Source of the DNA: Corynebacterium mustelae
Lineage (GTDB): Bacteria > Actinomycetota > Actinomycetes > Mycobacteriales > Mycobacteriaceae
Reading direction: 5' to 3'
Length of the DNA: 64,000 bases
Assembly: GCF_001020985.1 (NCBI RefSeq)
Contig: NZ_CP011542.1
Coordinates: forward strand, 1,426,001-1,490,000
This document shows, piece after piece, positions 42,754 through 51,550 of the stretch (position 1 is the first letter of the stretch; every line of letters begins with the position of its first letter). A program made the position numbers and the translations under genes. The notes beneath the pieces are model-generated. The model was not told where the DNA came from, made no database searches, and saw nothing but the letters and a program-made list of their open reading frames with translations.

Positions 42754-43452
42754 TTATACAGCTGGTGAATCGACTATTTCGAGGTCGATGTGGTAACTGA
42801 CTAGTTCTCCCTCGGTACCGTATCCAGCCAGTACCGGATAGAAACCATCACCCCAACCGGAGTGGCTCAGCACCACGTTTTCTTTTCCTGAGACAAAGGG
42901 CAATGGAATATTGGCTAGCCCTTCCTTAAAGTGATCGGGGCTGTCCATCAGTGCGAACCAGCAATCAGGTTTATCGTTATCTACGAAAGTTTCGTTGAAA
43001 TTGATCCCGTTTTCCCGGTAGTGTTTGGTAACCGCTTTGGCTGCTGCGCTATCGACGAAAGCTACAGTGCCAGCATCGACGCCTACCCCGAAAAACATCT
43101 CATCTTCATCTTCATCGTCATCTTCATCTAATTCTTCTGGATCTGCATTCGTTGGAATGGCGTTGACATAGCGAACGGCAGGCTCCGGGCTGAAGACCAC
43201 GCTGAGGTACGCTTCGCGCAAGTGTGGAACATCCTCTTCCGTGATGTGTGCGATCGTGACGAAAACATCAAATTCACCGTTGGGGGCGGGAAAATGAAGC
43301 GATTCTCCCAGCGATACAAATGGGTCGCAGGCCTCAATGCTGCCAGAGGTAACTGTTAACTTTCCAAGTGGGGTGCGGGTTAGCCGGTAGGTATCACCAC
43401 TGTACGAATCAGTGGCGCGTTCAGCATAAGCAAAACATGATCGGTTGGTCAT
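42754..43452 (-). CDS. DUF4241 family protein
   Basis: A 232-residue cytoplasmic protein. The C-terminal half has the family's landmarks: FGVGVDAGTVAFVDSAAA (about residues 120-137), a D-x-x-F of unequal spacing, ANIPLPFVSGKENVVLSHSGWGDGFYPVLAGYG (about 183-215), and a final SYHIDLEIV. An acidic run of D and E (about 105-116) interrupts the middle. DUF4241 proteins have no assigned function, though they often occur in bacterial conflict neighbourhoods. Here the gene is isolated and convergent with pfkA. Confidence 0.75.
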   Translation of the reverse strand: MTNRSCFAYAERATDSYSGDTYRLTRTPLGKLTVTSGSIEACDPFVSLGESLHFPAPNGEFDVFVTIAHITEEDVPHLREAYLSVVFSPEPAVRYVNAIPTNADPEELDEDDDEDEDEMFFGVGVDAGTVAFVDSAAAKAVTKHYRENGINFNETFVDNDKPDCWFALMDSPDHFKEGLANIPLPFVSGKENVVLSHSGWGDGFYPVLAGYGTEGELVSYHIDLEIVDSPAV

Positions 43453-43613
43453 AGCCGTTAACCTAACACATGGCTCACGCTTCGCGTCCTAAAAATCTTG
43501 AAACGCGAAAAATAACTCTTTTGAAGAAAGAACCAGAAAATCCATAGCGTGGTGGGGGACTGACGGGATAGAATCGCAGCTACGATTGACATCTTTGCTA
43601 AGGAGAACCGCCC

Positions 43614-44726
43614 ATGATCATAGGCTGCCCCAAAGAAATCAAGACCAACGAGGCTCGGGTCGCACTCACACCTGCTGGCGTACGTGAACTGGTGAAAAAC
43701 GGTCACGAGGTATTGATCGAGACAACGGCGGGGCTTGCCTCAGGGTTTGATGATTCCGCGTATGAAAGTGCTGGGGCAAACCTCATACCGGAAGCAACTG
43801 AAGTATGGCAGCGCGCCGACATGGTGGTAAAAGTCAAGGAACCACAGGAATCTGAATTCCATTTGATGCGCCCTGACCTCATTCTTTTCACCTATCTCCA
43901 CCTTGCTGCGGAACCTGCAGTTGCCGATGCGCTAGTGAAAAATCGCGTCACCGCAATCGCCTACGAAACGGTCACCGGCGATCATGGGTTGCCACTTCTT
44001 GCACCTATGAGTGAAGTGGCTGGCAAACTTGCGACACAGGTTGGTGCCTATCATCTCATGAGCCCAATGCACGGATCGGGAATCCTTTTAGGCGGAGTTC
44101 CCGGAACGCTTCCAGCGCAAGTGGTGGTGATCGGTGCCGGCATTGCGGGTGAGAACGCAGCAAAAGTCGCATTGGGCATGGGGGCAAAGGTGATAATCGT
44201 TGATATCAATCTCCAGCGGCTCCGCCAACTTGCGACACAATATGGTCCCCAGCTTAAAACTTTAGCTTCCAATGAATTTAATATTGCTGCTGCGGTAAAA
44301 GATGCTGACTTAGTAATCGGCTCCGTCCTCATCCCAGGTGCGGCTGCGCCGAAGTTGGTAACCAAAGACATGATTTCTACCATGCGGGATGGATCTGTAC
44401 TTGTCGATATCGCTATCGACCAGGGTGGTTGTTTCGAAGGTTCCCGTCCCACCACACATGACGACCCAATCTTTGATGTTCACGGCAAGCGTCTCTATTG
44501 TGTGGCTAACATGCCAGGTGCCGTGCCACGTACCTCCACCGAAGCGCTAACCAACGCGACTCTGCCTTATTTACTGCAAATCGCCAACCACGGCTGGCGT
44601 GACGCACTCGTCGCCGATCCACATTTAGCGAACGGGCTTAATACACACGGTGGTCACGTGACTCACCCCGAGGTTGCAGAGGCATTGGGATTGGAGCTTA
44701 CTAATACTTCTCAAGTACTTGTGTAG
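43614..44726 (+). CDS. ald: alanine dehydrogenase
   Basis: A 370-residue enzyme interconverting L-alanine and pyruvate with NAD. The N-terminal IGCPKEIKTNEARVALTPAGV is the family start with the pyruvate-binding arginine. MHGSGILLGGVPGTLPA (about residues 148-164) leads to the Rossmann motif VVIGAGIAGENAAKVALGMGA (about 168-188). DIAIDQGGCFEGSRPTTHDDP and CVANMPGAVPRTSTEALTNATLPYL complete the signature. AAGGAGAA precedes the ATG. No regulator gene is adjacent. Confidence 0.93.
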   Translation: MIIGCPKEIKTNEARVALTPAGVRELVKNGHEVLIETTAGLASGFDDSAYESAGANLIPEATEVWQRADMVVKVKEPQESEFHLMRPDLILFTYLHLAAEPAVADALVKNRVTAIAYETVTGDHGLPLLAPMSEVAGKLATQVGAYHLMSPMHGSGILLGGVPGTLPAQVVVIGAGIAGENAAKVALGMGAKVIIVDINLQRLRQLATQYGPQLKTLASNEFNIAAAVKDADLVIGSVLIPGAAAPKLVTKDMISTMRDGSVLVDIAIDQGGCFEGSRPTTHDDPIFDVHGKRLYCVANMPGAVPRTSTEALTNATLPYLLQIANHGWRDALVADPHLANGLNTHGGHVTHPEVAEALGLELTNTSQVLV

Positions 44727-44790
44727 TTGTCGCGATAGTGCGTCGTGGATTTTATCATCTGCTAAATCCTAAAAATTCCGTTGTTAGCGG

Positions 44791-44796
44791 TATAGT
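44791..44796 (+). promoter_or_regulatory. -10 box for a leaderless gatB transcript
   Basis: TATAGT ends 8 bases before the ATG at 44805, which agrees with a leaderless start. Confidence 0.5.
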
Positions 44797-44804
44797 TTTT
44801 GGGT

Positions 44805-46313
44805 ATGACAGCAGCTTTTGATGAATTGATGGACTACGACGAGGTTTTGGAAAAATTCGAGCCAGTAATGGGCATGGAAGTCCATGTTGAGCTTGCAACT
44901 GAAACCAAGATGTTCTCCGCGTCCTCCGCTCATTTCGGCGCGGAGCCTAATTCCAACGTTGACCCAGTTTCGCTGGGGCTTCCCGGCGCATTACCTGTGG
45001 TCAATGCAAAAGGAGTGGAATGGGCCATCAAGATCGGACTAGCGCTTAATTGCACAATCGCGGAATCGTCCCGGTTTGCCCGTAAGAACTATTTCTATCC
45101 AGATCAGCCGAAGAACTACCAGATTTCGCAATACGATGAACCTATCGCATATGATGGCTACCTCGACGTTGTGCTGGAAGACGGCACTGAATGGCGGGTA
45201 GAAATCGAGCGCGCACACATGGAAGAGGACACCGGAAAACTCACTCACTTAGGTGGCAGCGATGGTCGAATTCATGGTGCAACGTCCTCTCTAGTTGACT
45301 GCAACCGAGCGGGAGTTCCACTGATTGAGATTGTTACCAAGCCAATCATTGGTGCTGGCGAACGCGCACCAGAGGTTGCAAAAGCCTATGTCTCTGCACT
45401 TCGCGACCTCGTGAAAGCACTGGGTGTTTCCGATGCACGCATGGATCAAGGCTCCATGCGGGTCGATTCTAACGTTTCGCTGAAACCAAAAGGTGCTACC
45501 GAATTTGGCACCCGCACGGAAACTAAAAACATCAACTCATTAAAGTCTGTTGAACAGGCCGTTCGCTTCGAAATGCAGCGGCAAGCCCGCGTGATCGAAG
45601 ACGGTGGTGAGATCGTCCAAGAAACCCGTCACTATCACGAGACTGACGGCACCACCACCTCTGGTCGCATCAAGGAAACCGCTGAGGACTACCGTTACTT
45701 CAACGACCCTGACTTGCCGCCCGTGATTGCACCGAAAGAATGGGTGGAAGAAATCCGGGCTACACTGCCGGAGCTGCCGTGGGTGCGTAAAGCCCGGCTG
45801 CAAGAAGAGTGGGGGCTTACTGACCTTGAAATGCGGGACCTGGTTAACGCTGGCGCGTTAGATGTTATCATCGCCACCATTGAAGCAGGTACCACCTCTG
45901 GTGAAGCACGTTCCTGGTGGGTTTCTTACCTTTCCCAAAAAGCGAAAGAATCAGGGGTCGAACTTGAGGCGCTGCATATTACGCCGCAGCAGGTTGCCCG
46001 TGTAGTTTCGCTCATCAATGAAGGGAAACTTACCAATAAACTCGCCCGCCAAGCTGTCGATGGCGTGCTTGCCGACGAAGGCGACGTCGACGACGTTATC
46101 GCAGCCCGTGGCCTTGAGGTTGTGCGTGACGACGGCGCCATTAAAGCAGCCGTCGACGAAGCCCTGGCGGCAAACCCCGACATTGTGGCGAAGTACAAGG
46201 CGGGTAACACCAAAGTGGTTGGTGCTATCGTCGGTCAGGTGATGAAAGCCACCCGTGGCAAGGCTGACCCGGGCCAGGTAAACCAGCTGATTGCCAAGAA
46301 ACTCAATTCTTAA
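44805..46313 (+). CDS. gatB: Asp-tRNA(Asn)/Glu-tRNA(Gln) amidotransferase subunit B
   Basis: A 502-residue subunit of the GatCAB complex, which amidates misacylated Glu-tRNA(Gln) and Asp-tRNA(Asn). The N-terminal [16 protein letters not shown] and [11 protein letters not shown] are the GatB kinase-domain signature. [30 protein letters not shown] and [18 protein letters not shown] follow in order. The C-terminal helical tail domain ends in [19 protein letters not shown], as in other actinobacteria. ATG at 44805 is preferred to a TTG two codons earlier because of the -10 box. A strong terminator follows. gatC and gatA are not in the window. Confidence 0.95.
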   Translation: MTAAFDELMDYDEVLEKFEPVMGMEVHVELATETKMFSASSAHFGAEPNSNVDPVSLGLPGALPVVNAKGVEWAIKIGLALNCTIAESSRFARKNYFYPDQPKNYQISQYDEPIAYDGYLDVVLEDGTEWRVEIERAHMEEDTGKLTHLGGSDGRIHGATSSLVDCNRAGVPLIEIVTKPIIGAGERAPEVAKAYVSALRDLVKALGVSDARMDQGSMRVDSNVSLKPKGATEFGTRTETKNINSLKSVEQAVRFEMQRQARVIEDGGEIVQETRHYHETDGTTTSGRIKETAEDYRYFNDPDLPPVIAPKEWVEEIRATLPELPWVRKARLQEEWGLTDLEMRDLVNAGALDVIIATIEAGTTSGEARSWWVSYLSQKAKESGVELEALHITPQQVARVVSLINEGKLTNKLARQAVDGVLADEGDVDDVIAARGLEVVRDDGAIKAAVDEALAANPDIVAKYKAGNTKVVGAIVGQVMKATRGKADPGQVNQLIAKKLNS

Positions 46314-46328
46314 TACAGTCACCACACA

Positions 46329-46370
46329 GAAAGCGACATGGGAAGATCGTGCTACCCATGTCGCTTTTTC
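46329..46370 (+). terminator. gatB terminator
   Basis: AAAGCGACATGGG pairs with CCCATGTCGCTTT and is followed by TTC; a strong intrinsic terminator 16 bases after the gatB stop. Confidence 0.85.
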
Positions 46371-46531
46371 GCGTATTAGCCATTTTTCTTCTGAACACAG
46401 CTTTCGATGGCATCAGCTAAGTAATGCGAGTAGTTTGCGTTGTCGTATGGAGTCGGGGATTGCCGTAGCTGTGCCGGTTTTTGGCTGAGACTAGCCAAGA
46501 TTCTCCGACGTGAGGAAAATGTCGGAGTTTT

Positions 46532-46544
46532 GCTTGTCGACGCC
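46532..46544 (-). repeat. dispersed 13-mer, copy 9
   Basis: GCTTGTCGACGCC, intergenic, directly after a small hairpin with T run. Confidence 0.8.
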
Positions 46545-46754
46545 CCCAACGTGGACGTGCGTCGACGTTGTAGTGTTGATTTCTTGCAAGTCGGGGATTT
46601 GTGTTTGGCGTTTGGTTATTTCTTGGGGTTTTAGCGCTGGGCGTGTGGATTATCCGACTTGATGAGGTGGTGGACGAGATGTCAACCTTAAATGTTGGGT
46701 GAACAACCCAAAGTAATCCCAGGTGTTATCGGAAGCTGGCTACGTGAATAGAGA

Positions 46755-46797
46755 AACGCCCATATTCGAAAAGCGTTTGGCTGTGAATATGGGCGTT
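46755..46797. terminator. bidirectional terminator downstream of lysE
   Basis: AACGCCCATATTC and GAATATGGGCGTT are a perfect inverted repeat 14 bases beyond the lysE stop. Confidence 0.7.
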
Positions 46798-46810
46798 AGT
46801 TTTGTGATCA

Positions 46811-47524
46811 TTAGTGCATGAGTACTCGGATGCACATCATCACCATGATGCAGCCGATGGCGAAGTTGATGAAGCGCCAAGCTTGGGGTTGGCTGAGAAT
46901 CGTCGAAAAGCGGGCAGAACCATAACCAAGCAGCGGGAACCAGGTCATGGATGCCAACAATGCACCAGCAGCAAACAGCCAGCGGCCCGACGTCCCGTAT
47001 TGGTTGGCCATGCCGCCGAGCATGATAAGCGCGTCAATGTAAGCAGCAGGGTTAAGCCAAGTAAAAGCCAATGCGGCGAGAACCGGTTTGAGCCACGTAT
47101 GTGTGGTGGTTTGTGTGCGCGGCTGGGTTTTTGTGGTGGTTTTGGTAGTTACCGAGCCGCCCGAATGGCCGAAATCGGAGCTGGTTGGCGATGTGGTGCC
47201 TGGTGAACTGTCCGATTCAACGGTGAGTGCACCAGCGTCTTTTTTAAAGGCGTCACGGAAACAGGAGAAACCAAACCACGCCAGGTAAGCAGCACCAAGC
47301 CACTTGAGAATAACCAAAGCGATCGGTGCGCGTTCGATGAGTTCCCCCACCCCGGCGGTGCCACCCAGGATGAGCAGGATGTCGCTGAGCATGCAAACGG
47401 CTAATACCGCCACAACCGCTTCGCGTTTGATACCTTGTTTGATAATCAATGCGTTTTGAGGGCCAATAGCGACGATAAGGGAGATTCCGAGAAGGAAACC
47501 AGCGATCACGATGCTCATGTACAC
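46811..47524 (-). CDS. lysE: L-lysine/basic amino acid exporter
   Basis: A 237-residue inner-membrane exporter with about six helices. The N-terminal AIGPQNALIIKQGIKRE (about residues 20-36) is the LysE-family signature, and TWLNPAAYIDALIMLGG (about 155-171) is the second conserved helix. The central hydrophilic loop (about 95-140, rich in T and S) matches the variable loop of corynebacterial LysE. It is divergent from lysG with 64 bases between, the arrangement in which LysG activates lysE when lysine, arginine or histidine accumulates. ATG at 47524 or 47518 could be the start. Confidence 0.92.
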   Translation of the reverse strand: MYMSIVIAGFLLGISLIVAIGPQNALIIKQGIKREAVVAVLAVCMLSDILLILGGTAGVGELIERAPIALVILKWLGAAYLAWFGFSCFRDAFKKDAGALTVESDSSPGTTSPTSSDFGHSGGSVTTKTTTKTQPRTQTTTHTWLKPVLAALAFTWLNPAAYIDALIMLGGMANQYGTSGRWLFAAGALLASMTWFPLLGYGSARFSTILSQPQAWRFINFAIGCIMVMMCIRVLMH

Positions 47525-47588
47525 AAGTGTCGCGCAGCTAATGGATTAAGTAAAATTACGTTTTGTTACGGTAGGTTAGAATAGCTTC

Positions 47589-48458
47589 ATGAACCCGATT
47601 CACCTGCAAACTCTGCTAGCCATTGTCGATGAAGGCAGCTTCGAAGACGCCGCCCTCACATTGGGGGTCTCACCGTCAGCAGTCAGCCAGCGCATCAAAG
47701 CGTTAGAAAAAGAAACCGGCCGGGTGCTTCTTAGGAGAGGAGCGCCAGTAACTGCCACGGAAGCAGGAGAAGTGCTAGTGCAAGCGGCTCGCCGCATGGC
47801 CTTGCTGCAAGCCGAAACGTTAGCGACGTTGCGGGGGCGCATTGCGCGGGTACCGCTGTCAGTAGTGGTTAATGCGGACTCATTGGCAACATGGTTTTGC
47901 CGGGTGTTGGCTGATGTCGCTAGTTGGGACACTGCGACTCTAACCTTGCGAATTGAAGACGAATCCCATTCGCTTAACCTATTACGTAGTGGCGATGTTT
48001 TAGGGGCAGTGACCCGTGAGAAAAATCCTGTCTCCGGTTGTGAATCAATCGAATTGGGGCATATGAGGTATGTGTCCGTGGCAAACCCGTGGTTGCTTGA
48101 TCGGTACACCATAGATGGTCAGATTGATTGGGCAAAGATGCCCGCTTTACGGTTCGGCCCACGTGATGCATTGCAGGACGATGATTTAAAGGGCCGAGTC
48201 GATGAGATACCGAATAATCGTCGTATTTCACAGATTCCGTCCGCCGAGGCTTTTATGGAGGCAACCCGGGTGGGATTAGGCTGGTCATTTTTGCCATTAC
48301 AGCAGGCACAACCGCTACTTGAATCAGGAGAAATTACGCGCTTAGATGACACTGTGTTGGAAGTGCCGCTGTATTGGCAGCGGTGGCGCTTGGAATCACC
48401 AGCATTGGAACGGCTAACTGCGTCAGTGATTGAGGCTTCTGAGTCATTGCGGTATTAA
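47589..48458 (+). CDS. lysG: LysR-type activator of lysE
   Basis: A 289-residue LysR-type regulator. The N-terminal helix-turn-helix spans about residues 4-60 (LQTLLAIVDEGSFEDAALTLGVSPSAVSQRIKALEKETGRVLLRR), and the rest is the effector-binding domain. Its divergent position beside lysE, and resemblance to ArgP/LysG, identify it as the exporter's activator. TAGAAT ends 6 bases before the ATG, so the mRNA is probably leaderless. Confidence 0.9.
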   Translation: MNPIHLQTLLAIVDEGSFEDAALTLGVSPSAVSQRIKALEKETGRVLLRRGAPVTATEAGEVLVQAARRMALLQAETLATLRGRIARVPLSVVVNADSLATWFCRVLADVASWDTATLTLRIEDESHSLNLLRSGDVLGAVTREKNPVSGCESIELGHMRYVSVANPWLLDRYTIDGQIDWAKMPALRFGPRDALQDDDLKGRVDEIPNNRRISQIPSAEAFMEATRVGLGWSFLPLQQAQPLLESGEITRLDDTVLEVPLYWQRWRLESPALERLTASVIEASESLRY

Positions 48459-48474
48459 AAACCTGGATGGGAAA

Positions 48475-49167
48475 GTGAAACGCACATTTGCACTTATTCT
48501 TCTAGCCTGTAGTTTTATGATGGCAAGCTGCGCTGTCATCACTGATCACATGGCTTCCCAACTGCCGGAGGCGTCGATAAGCGATAGCAACGCTGACCCC
48601 TACGTGGCCATGCTGCACGGCTTGCCTGCCCGCGTATTCGATCCGAATCTTCCAGAATACAATCGGCAGGCCTTTGGTCAGCGTTGGAGCGATGACGTTG
48701 CTGTTGAAGGCGGGCACAATGGTTGCGATACACGCAATGACACCCTTGCTCGTGATCTGACTGAGGTGGCTTTCAAGCCAGGCACCCGAGATTGTGTAGT
48801 GACAAGCGGTGTGTTAGCTGATCCTTACACGGGTGCAACGATTAACTTCGTGCGCGGAAATGGCACCAGCGAGGAAGTTCCGATCGACCATGTGGTTGCG
48901 CTTGCCGACGCCTGGTATGCCGGGGCGCATCTGTGGGAAGAATCTAGGCGGCAGGACTTCGCTAATGATCCGATAAATCTTCAAGCGACCACGAAGGACG
49001 CTAATCGTGCGAAAAGTGCAAAAACTGCGGATGCTTGGTTGCCGCCAAATCCGGATTATCAGTGTGACTACGCACGCAGGCAAATTGAAATAAAGACCCG
49101 ATATTATTTGGCGGTGACGGATGCGGAGCGGTTTGCTTTAGAGCAGGTTTTAGGCACTTGTTTATAG
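48475..49167 (+). CDS. secreted HNH-family nuclease (DUF1524), lipoprotein
   Basis: About 230 residues from the GTG at 48475. The signal peptide KRTFALILLACSFMMASC ends with a lipobox-like MASC, so the protein is exported and probably lipid-anchored. The nuclease part has RDCVVTSGVLADPYTG (about residues 103-118), then IDHVVALADAWYAGA with the catalytic D-H (about 137-151), and FANDPINLQATTKDANRAKSAKTADAWLPP (about 160-189) with the N-x-x-x-K metal site. Such proteins are common in actinobacteria and probably degrade extracellular nucleic acid. The variant 13-mer GGCGTCGATAAGC lies at 48570-48582. The start overlaps the end region of lysG by spacing only (16 bases). Confidence 0.85.
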   Translation: MKRTFALILLACSFMMASCAVITDHMASQLPEASISDSNADPYVAMLHGLPARVFDPNLPEYNRQAFGQRWSDDVAVEGGHNGCDTRNDTLARDLTEVAFKPGTRDCVVTSGVLADPYTGATINFVRGNGTSEEVPIDHVVALADAWYAGAHLWEESRRQDFANDPINLQATTKDANRAKSAKTADAWLPPNPDYQCDYARRQIEIKTRYYLAVTDAERFALEQVLGTCL

Positions 49168-49255
49168 GTTAAAACTAAAAATTATGGAGAATCTGTGCTC
49201 GTCTAGGCGTGGCTGAACCAACACAAAGTAGAAAACTCACCTACGCTTATAAGGT

Positions 49256-50104
49256 ATGAACGAGAACACACGACCAGATCGAGCTTCTGAATTTGACGAC
49301 GACATTCCGGCATTTCCCGATGGTGGCGGCCAAGCTGCAACATCAGCAACAAATGTTTACAACAAGGCTGGCCGGGCGGCTCCGCAATCAATTGCGGCAT
49401 CCGAGTCGCAAACTGAAGTGTTTGTGCAACCCTCCGCCGAAGAGACAGTAGTGCTTGACACCCCACAGACAGCAGAACCTATCCGTTACGAGGAACCAGT
49501 TTTCACAGAAGAACCACAAGCGCCAGCCCCAGTTACTGGCGCGGCTGTCGACACCACCCCCGTCTATGTGGAGCAGCCAGTCGTTGGTGTCAAACGTGGC
49601 ACAATTGACTTCGGCATTTTCATTGTCCGGATCGTATTGGCGTTATATCTGCTTGCCGAATCAATATCTACTTTCTTCCAACTTGGACGTTCGCCAGGGC
49701 TGAACGGTTTAGAGAAAGAATTCGCAGCCTACGCGCTGCCAGATATTCTGGCGATCGCGGTACCAACCATGCAATTAGCAGCAGGTGTTTTCCTGCTGTT
49801 GGGGCTAATAACGCCGTTTGCCGCCGCGATTGCGACGGTGGTTACCACTTTCATGGCAATCCATGCAGTGTACGTCGCTGACTCATTTAACATTCTAAAC
49901 CCCACCGATTCGGTGTGGCTTGGGGTTATCTTGATGGGCATTTCGGTGGCGGTTCAATTTACCGGCCCAGGACGAATTTCATTTGATACCACCCGCAGTT
50001 GGGCGACCCGGCCGCTGGTTTCTTCTTGGATTTTTGCCATTATCGGTGTCGCTGGCGCAGTTGCGTTGTGGTGGTTTGGTGCAGGTGTAAACCCGCTCAA
50101 CTAA
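49256..50104 (+). CDS. DoxX-family membrane protein with long acidic N-terminus
   Basis: A 282-residue protein. The first about 115 residues are disordered, acidic and proline-rich and lie in the cytoplasm. Four membrane helices follow: FGIFIVRIVLALYLLAES (about residues 120-137), LAIAVPTMQLAAGVFLLLGL (about 165-184), FAAAIATVVTTFMAIHAVY (about 188-206) and a final WIFAIIGVAGAVALWWF (about 260-276). The GL-x-x-F element between helices 1 and 2 and a glycine-rich helix 3 fit the DoxX family, whose members vary in redox or transport roles. A clear terminator follows at 50128. Confidence 0.7.
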   Translation: MNENTRPDRASEFDDDIPAFPDGGGQAATSATNVYNKAGRAAPQSIAASESQTEVFVQPSAEETVVLDTPQTAEPIRYEEPVFTEEPQAPAPVTGAAVDTTPVYVEQPVVGVKRGTIDFGIFIVRIVLALYLLAESISTFFQLGRSPGLNGLEKEFAAYALPDILAIAVPTMQLAAGVFLLLGLITPFAAAIATVVTTFMAIHAVYVADSFNILNPTDSVWLGVILMGISVAVQFTGPGRISFDTTRSWATRPLVSSWIFAIIGVAGAVALWWFGAGVNPLN

Positions 50105-50127
50105 TTACTGGCACAGCCGAAAATAGT

Positions 50128-50163
50128 AAAACCACAGTCGCGAAATCGTCGGCTGTGGTTTTT
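50128..50163 (+). terminator. terminator after the DoxX gene
   Basis: AAAACCACAG pairs with CTGTGGTTTT and is followed by T; also suited to the convergent gene. Confidence 0.8.
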
Positions 50164-50201
50164 CGTATTCTTTAAACCAGTTACGTGTAAGGCTTTTTAT
50201 G

Positions 50202-51470
50202 CTACTTAGAGAGTACCTGCGACCTGATGCGGCTCATGTTCGGTACCGCTATTGTCATTATCACGGTCAGAATGATCGCCCAGAAGAAATAATCGTCCAT
50301 GAAAAGTTTCATGTACAAGATCTGTTGGAAGTCTTGATCGCCTTTTGGATCTCCCAACCACCAATGCGGCGGGATGGTGAGGGTAAAAAAGCTCAATGCT
50401 GTGGCGAACCACAGTACGGCGGTATTTCGTAACGAGGCGGCGTAGTAGAAAATCATCAGGAGCCACAGCGGCAACCACACCCAGTGATGCGACCACGAAA
50501 TAGGGGAGATGAGCAGCATGAGTGTAGAGTTTGCCAGAGCTGCTTCAAAGAACAAGTTACGTTTTAATAGCCGCGAAATTACCAGGAAAAACGCGGCAAT
50601 TGTCAGAATAACCAGAACTAGCCAAATGACATTGATGGTTGAGGTGGCGTTATTAGCGGCTTCGTTCGATGGCCATAGTCGGGTGATAACACCTTTGATA
50701 GATTGATTGGAAATATAGGCGACGTTAACCCCAATTTTGGAGTTATCATTCATGACGAAAATTGCATGGGTATAGAAATCCCAGGTTTCTTTCGCGTTGT
50801 GTAGTGCCCCTATGCCGGTTGCGACAGCGCCACCAATAACCGCCGCAGCAATCGCCCGCCAATCTTTTCTGAGCAAGAACACGAACAACATAACGACTGG
50901 TGTCAGCTTGATTGCTGCGGCCACACCAATGAGCCACCCCTGCGGAAGTCGCCGGTTGCGGGGCACAATATCTAAAAATACCAGCGCCAACAGCCACATA
51001 TTGATCTGGCCGAAGGATGCATTGTGGCGCAGTGGTTCTGCGAGCAGACAAAAACCCCAACCCCACGCGATAAAAAGTAGTGCACGATGAGAGGTGGGGA
51101 AGAGGTAGTGCGCCAAAAACCACACACACAGTAGCATCAAAAGTGAGGAAATCCCGACCATCGCATAGCCTGAAGCATCGGGGCTGAGTAAGGTGAACGG
51201 GCTGAGAAGCAGTGCGGCAAATGGCGGATAGATGAACGGCAGCATGAGATCATAAGCCGGAAATGGTTGATCGTATAGACTACCGCCATCAAGATACGCC
51301 TGCGCACCAGCCCGGTAAACGATCATGTCGATGTGTCCGGAGGTGCCGAAAGTCTGCCACGCCATGATCACGGTAGAAACCACAAAACCTAGGCCGATAA
51401 GCACCCGAACTAGTGTTGGTCGGGAAGCGAAAAAATCACTAACACGGTCGAGGTAAGTATCTGCTGTCAC
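50202..51470 (-). CDS. GT87-type (DUF2029) polyprenyl-phosphate-mannose mannosyltransferase
   Basis: A 422-residue integral membrane GT-C enzyme with about ten helices. The first external loop has ...GHIDMIVYRAGAQAYLDGGSLYD (about residues 40-62), where the catalytic aspartate of the GT87 family sits, followed by FIYPPFAALLLSPF (about 78-91), the family's YPP motif. In mycobacteria and corynebacteria such enzymes add mannose to lipomannan, lipoarabinomannan or PIM. The GTG at 51470 with AAGGAA upstream is preferred to the TTG at 51521, whose first codons are just the dispersed 13-mer. Confidence 0.75.
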   Translation of the reverse strand: MTADTYLDRVSDFFASRPTLVRVLIGLGFVVSTVIMAWQTFGTSGHIDMIVYRAGAQAYLDGGSLYDQPFPAYDLMLPFIYPPFAALLLSPFTLLSPDASGYAMVGISSLLMLLCVWFLAHYLFPTSHRALLFIAWGWGFCLLAEPLRHNASFGQINMWLLALVFLDIVPRNRRLPQGWLIGVAAAIKLTPVVMLFVFLLRKDWRAIAAAVIGGAVATGIGALHNAKETWDFYTHAIFVMNDNSKIGVNVAYISNQSIKGVITRLWPSNEAANNATSTINVIWLVLVILTIAAFFLVISRLLKRNLFFEAALANSTLMLLISPISWSHHWVWLPLWLLMIFYYAASLRNTAVLWFATALSFFTLTIPPHWWLGDPKGDQDFQQILYMKLFMDDYFFWAIILTVIMTIAVPNMSRIRSQVLSK

Positions 51471-51506
51471 AACTAATGGTTCCTTAAGCGTTGATTGATT
51501 GGTGTG

Positions 51507-51519
51507 GGCGTCGAAAAGC
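51507..51519 (+). repeat. dispersed 13-mer, copy 10
   Basis: Exact GGCGTCGAAAAGC between the GT87 gene and ilvD. Confidence 0.8.
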
Positions 51520-51550
51520 AACGTAAGATGGCCGCCATCATCGTGCCACG

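Larger units (their letters stand above)
46314..46810. other. intergenic region between gatB and lysE
   Basis: About 500 bases without a supported gene. In order it holds the gatB terminator (46329-46370), a small hairpin CTCCGAC / GTCGGAG followed by TTTT (46503-46530), an exact 13-mer directly after that hairpin (46532-46544), and a perfect 13-bp inverted repeat before lysE (46755-46797). Confidence 0.6.
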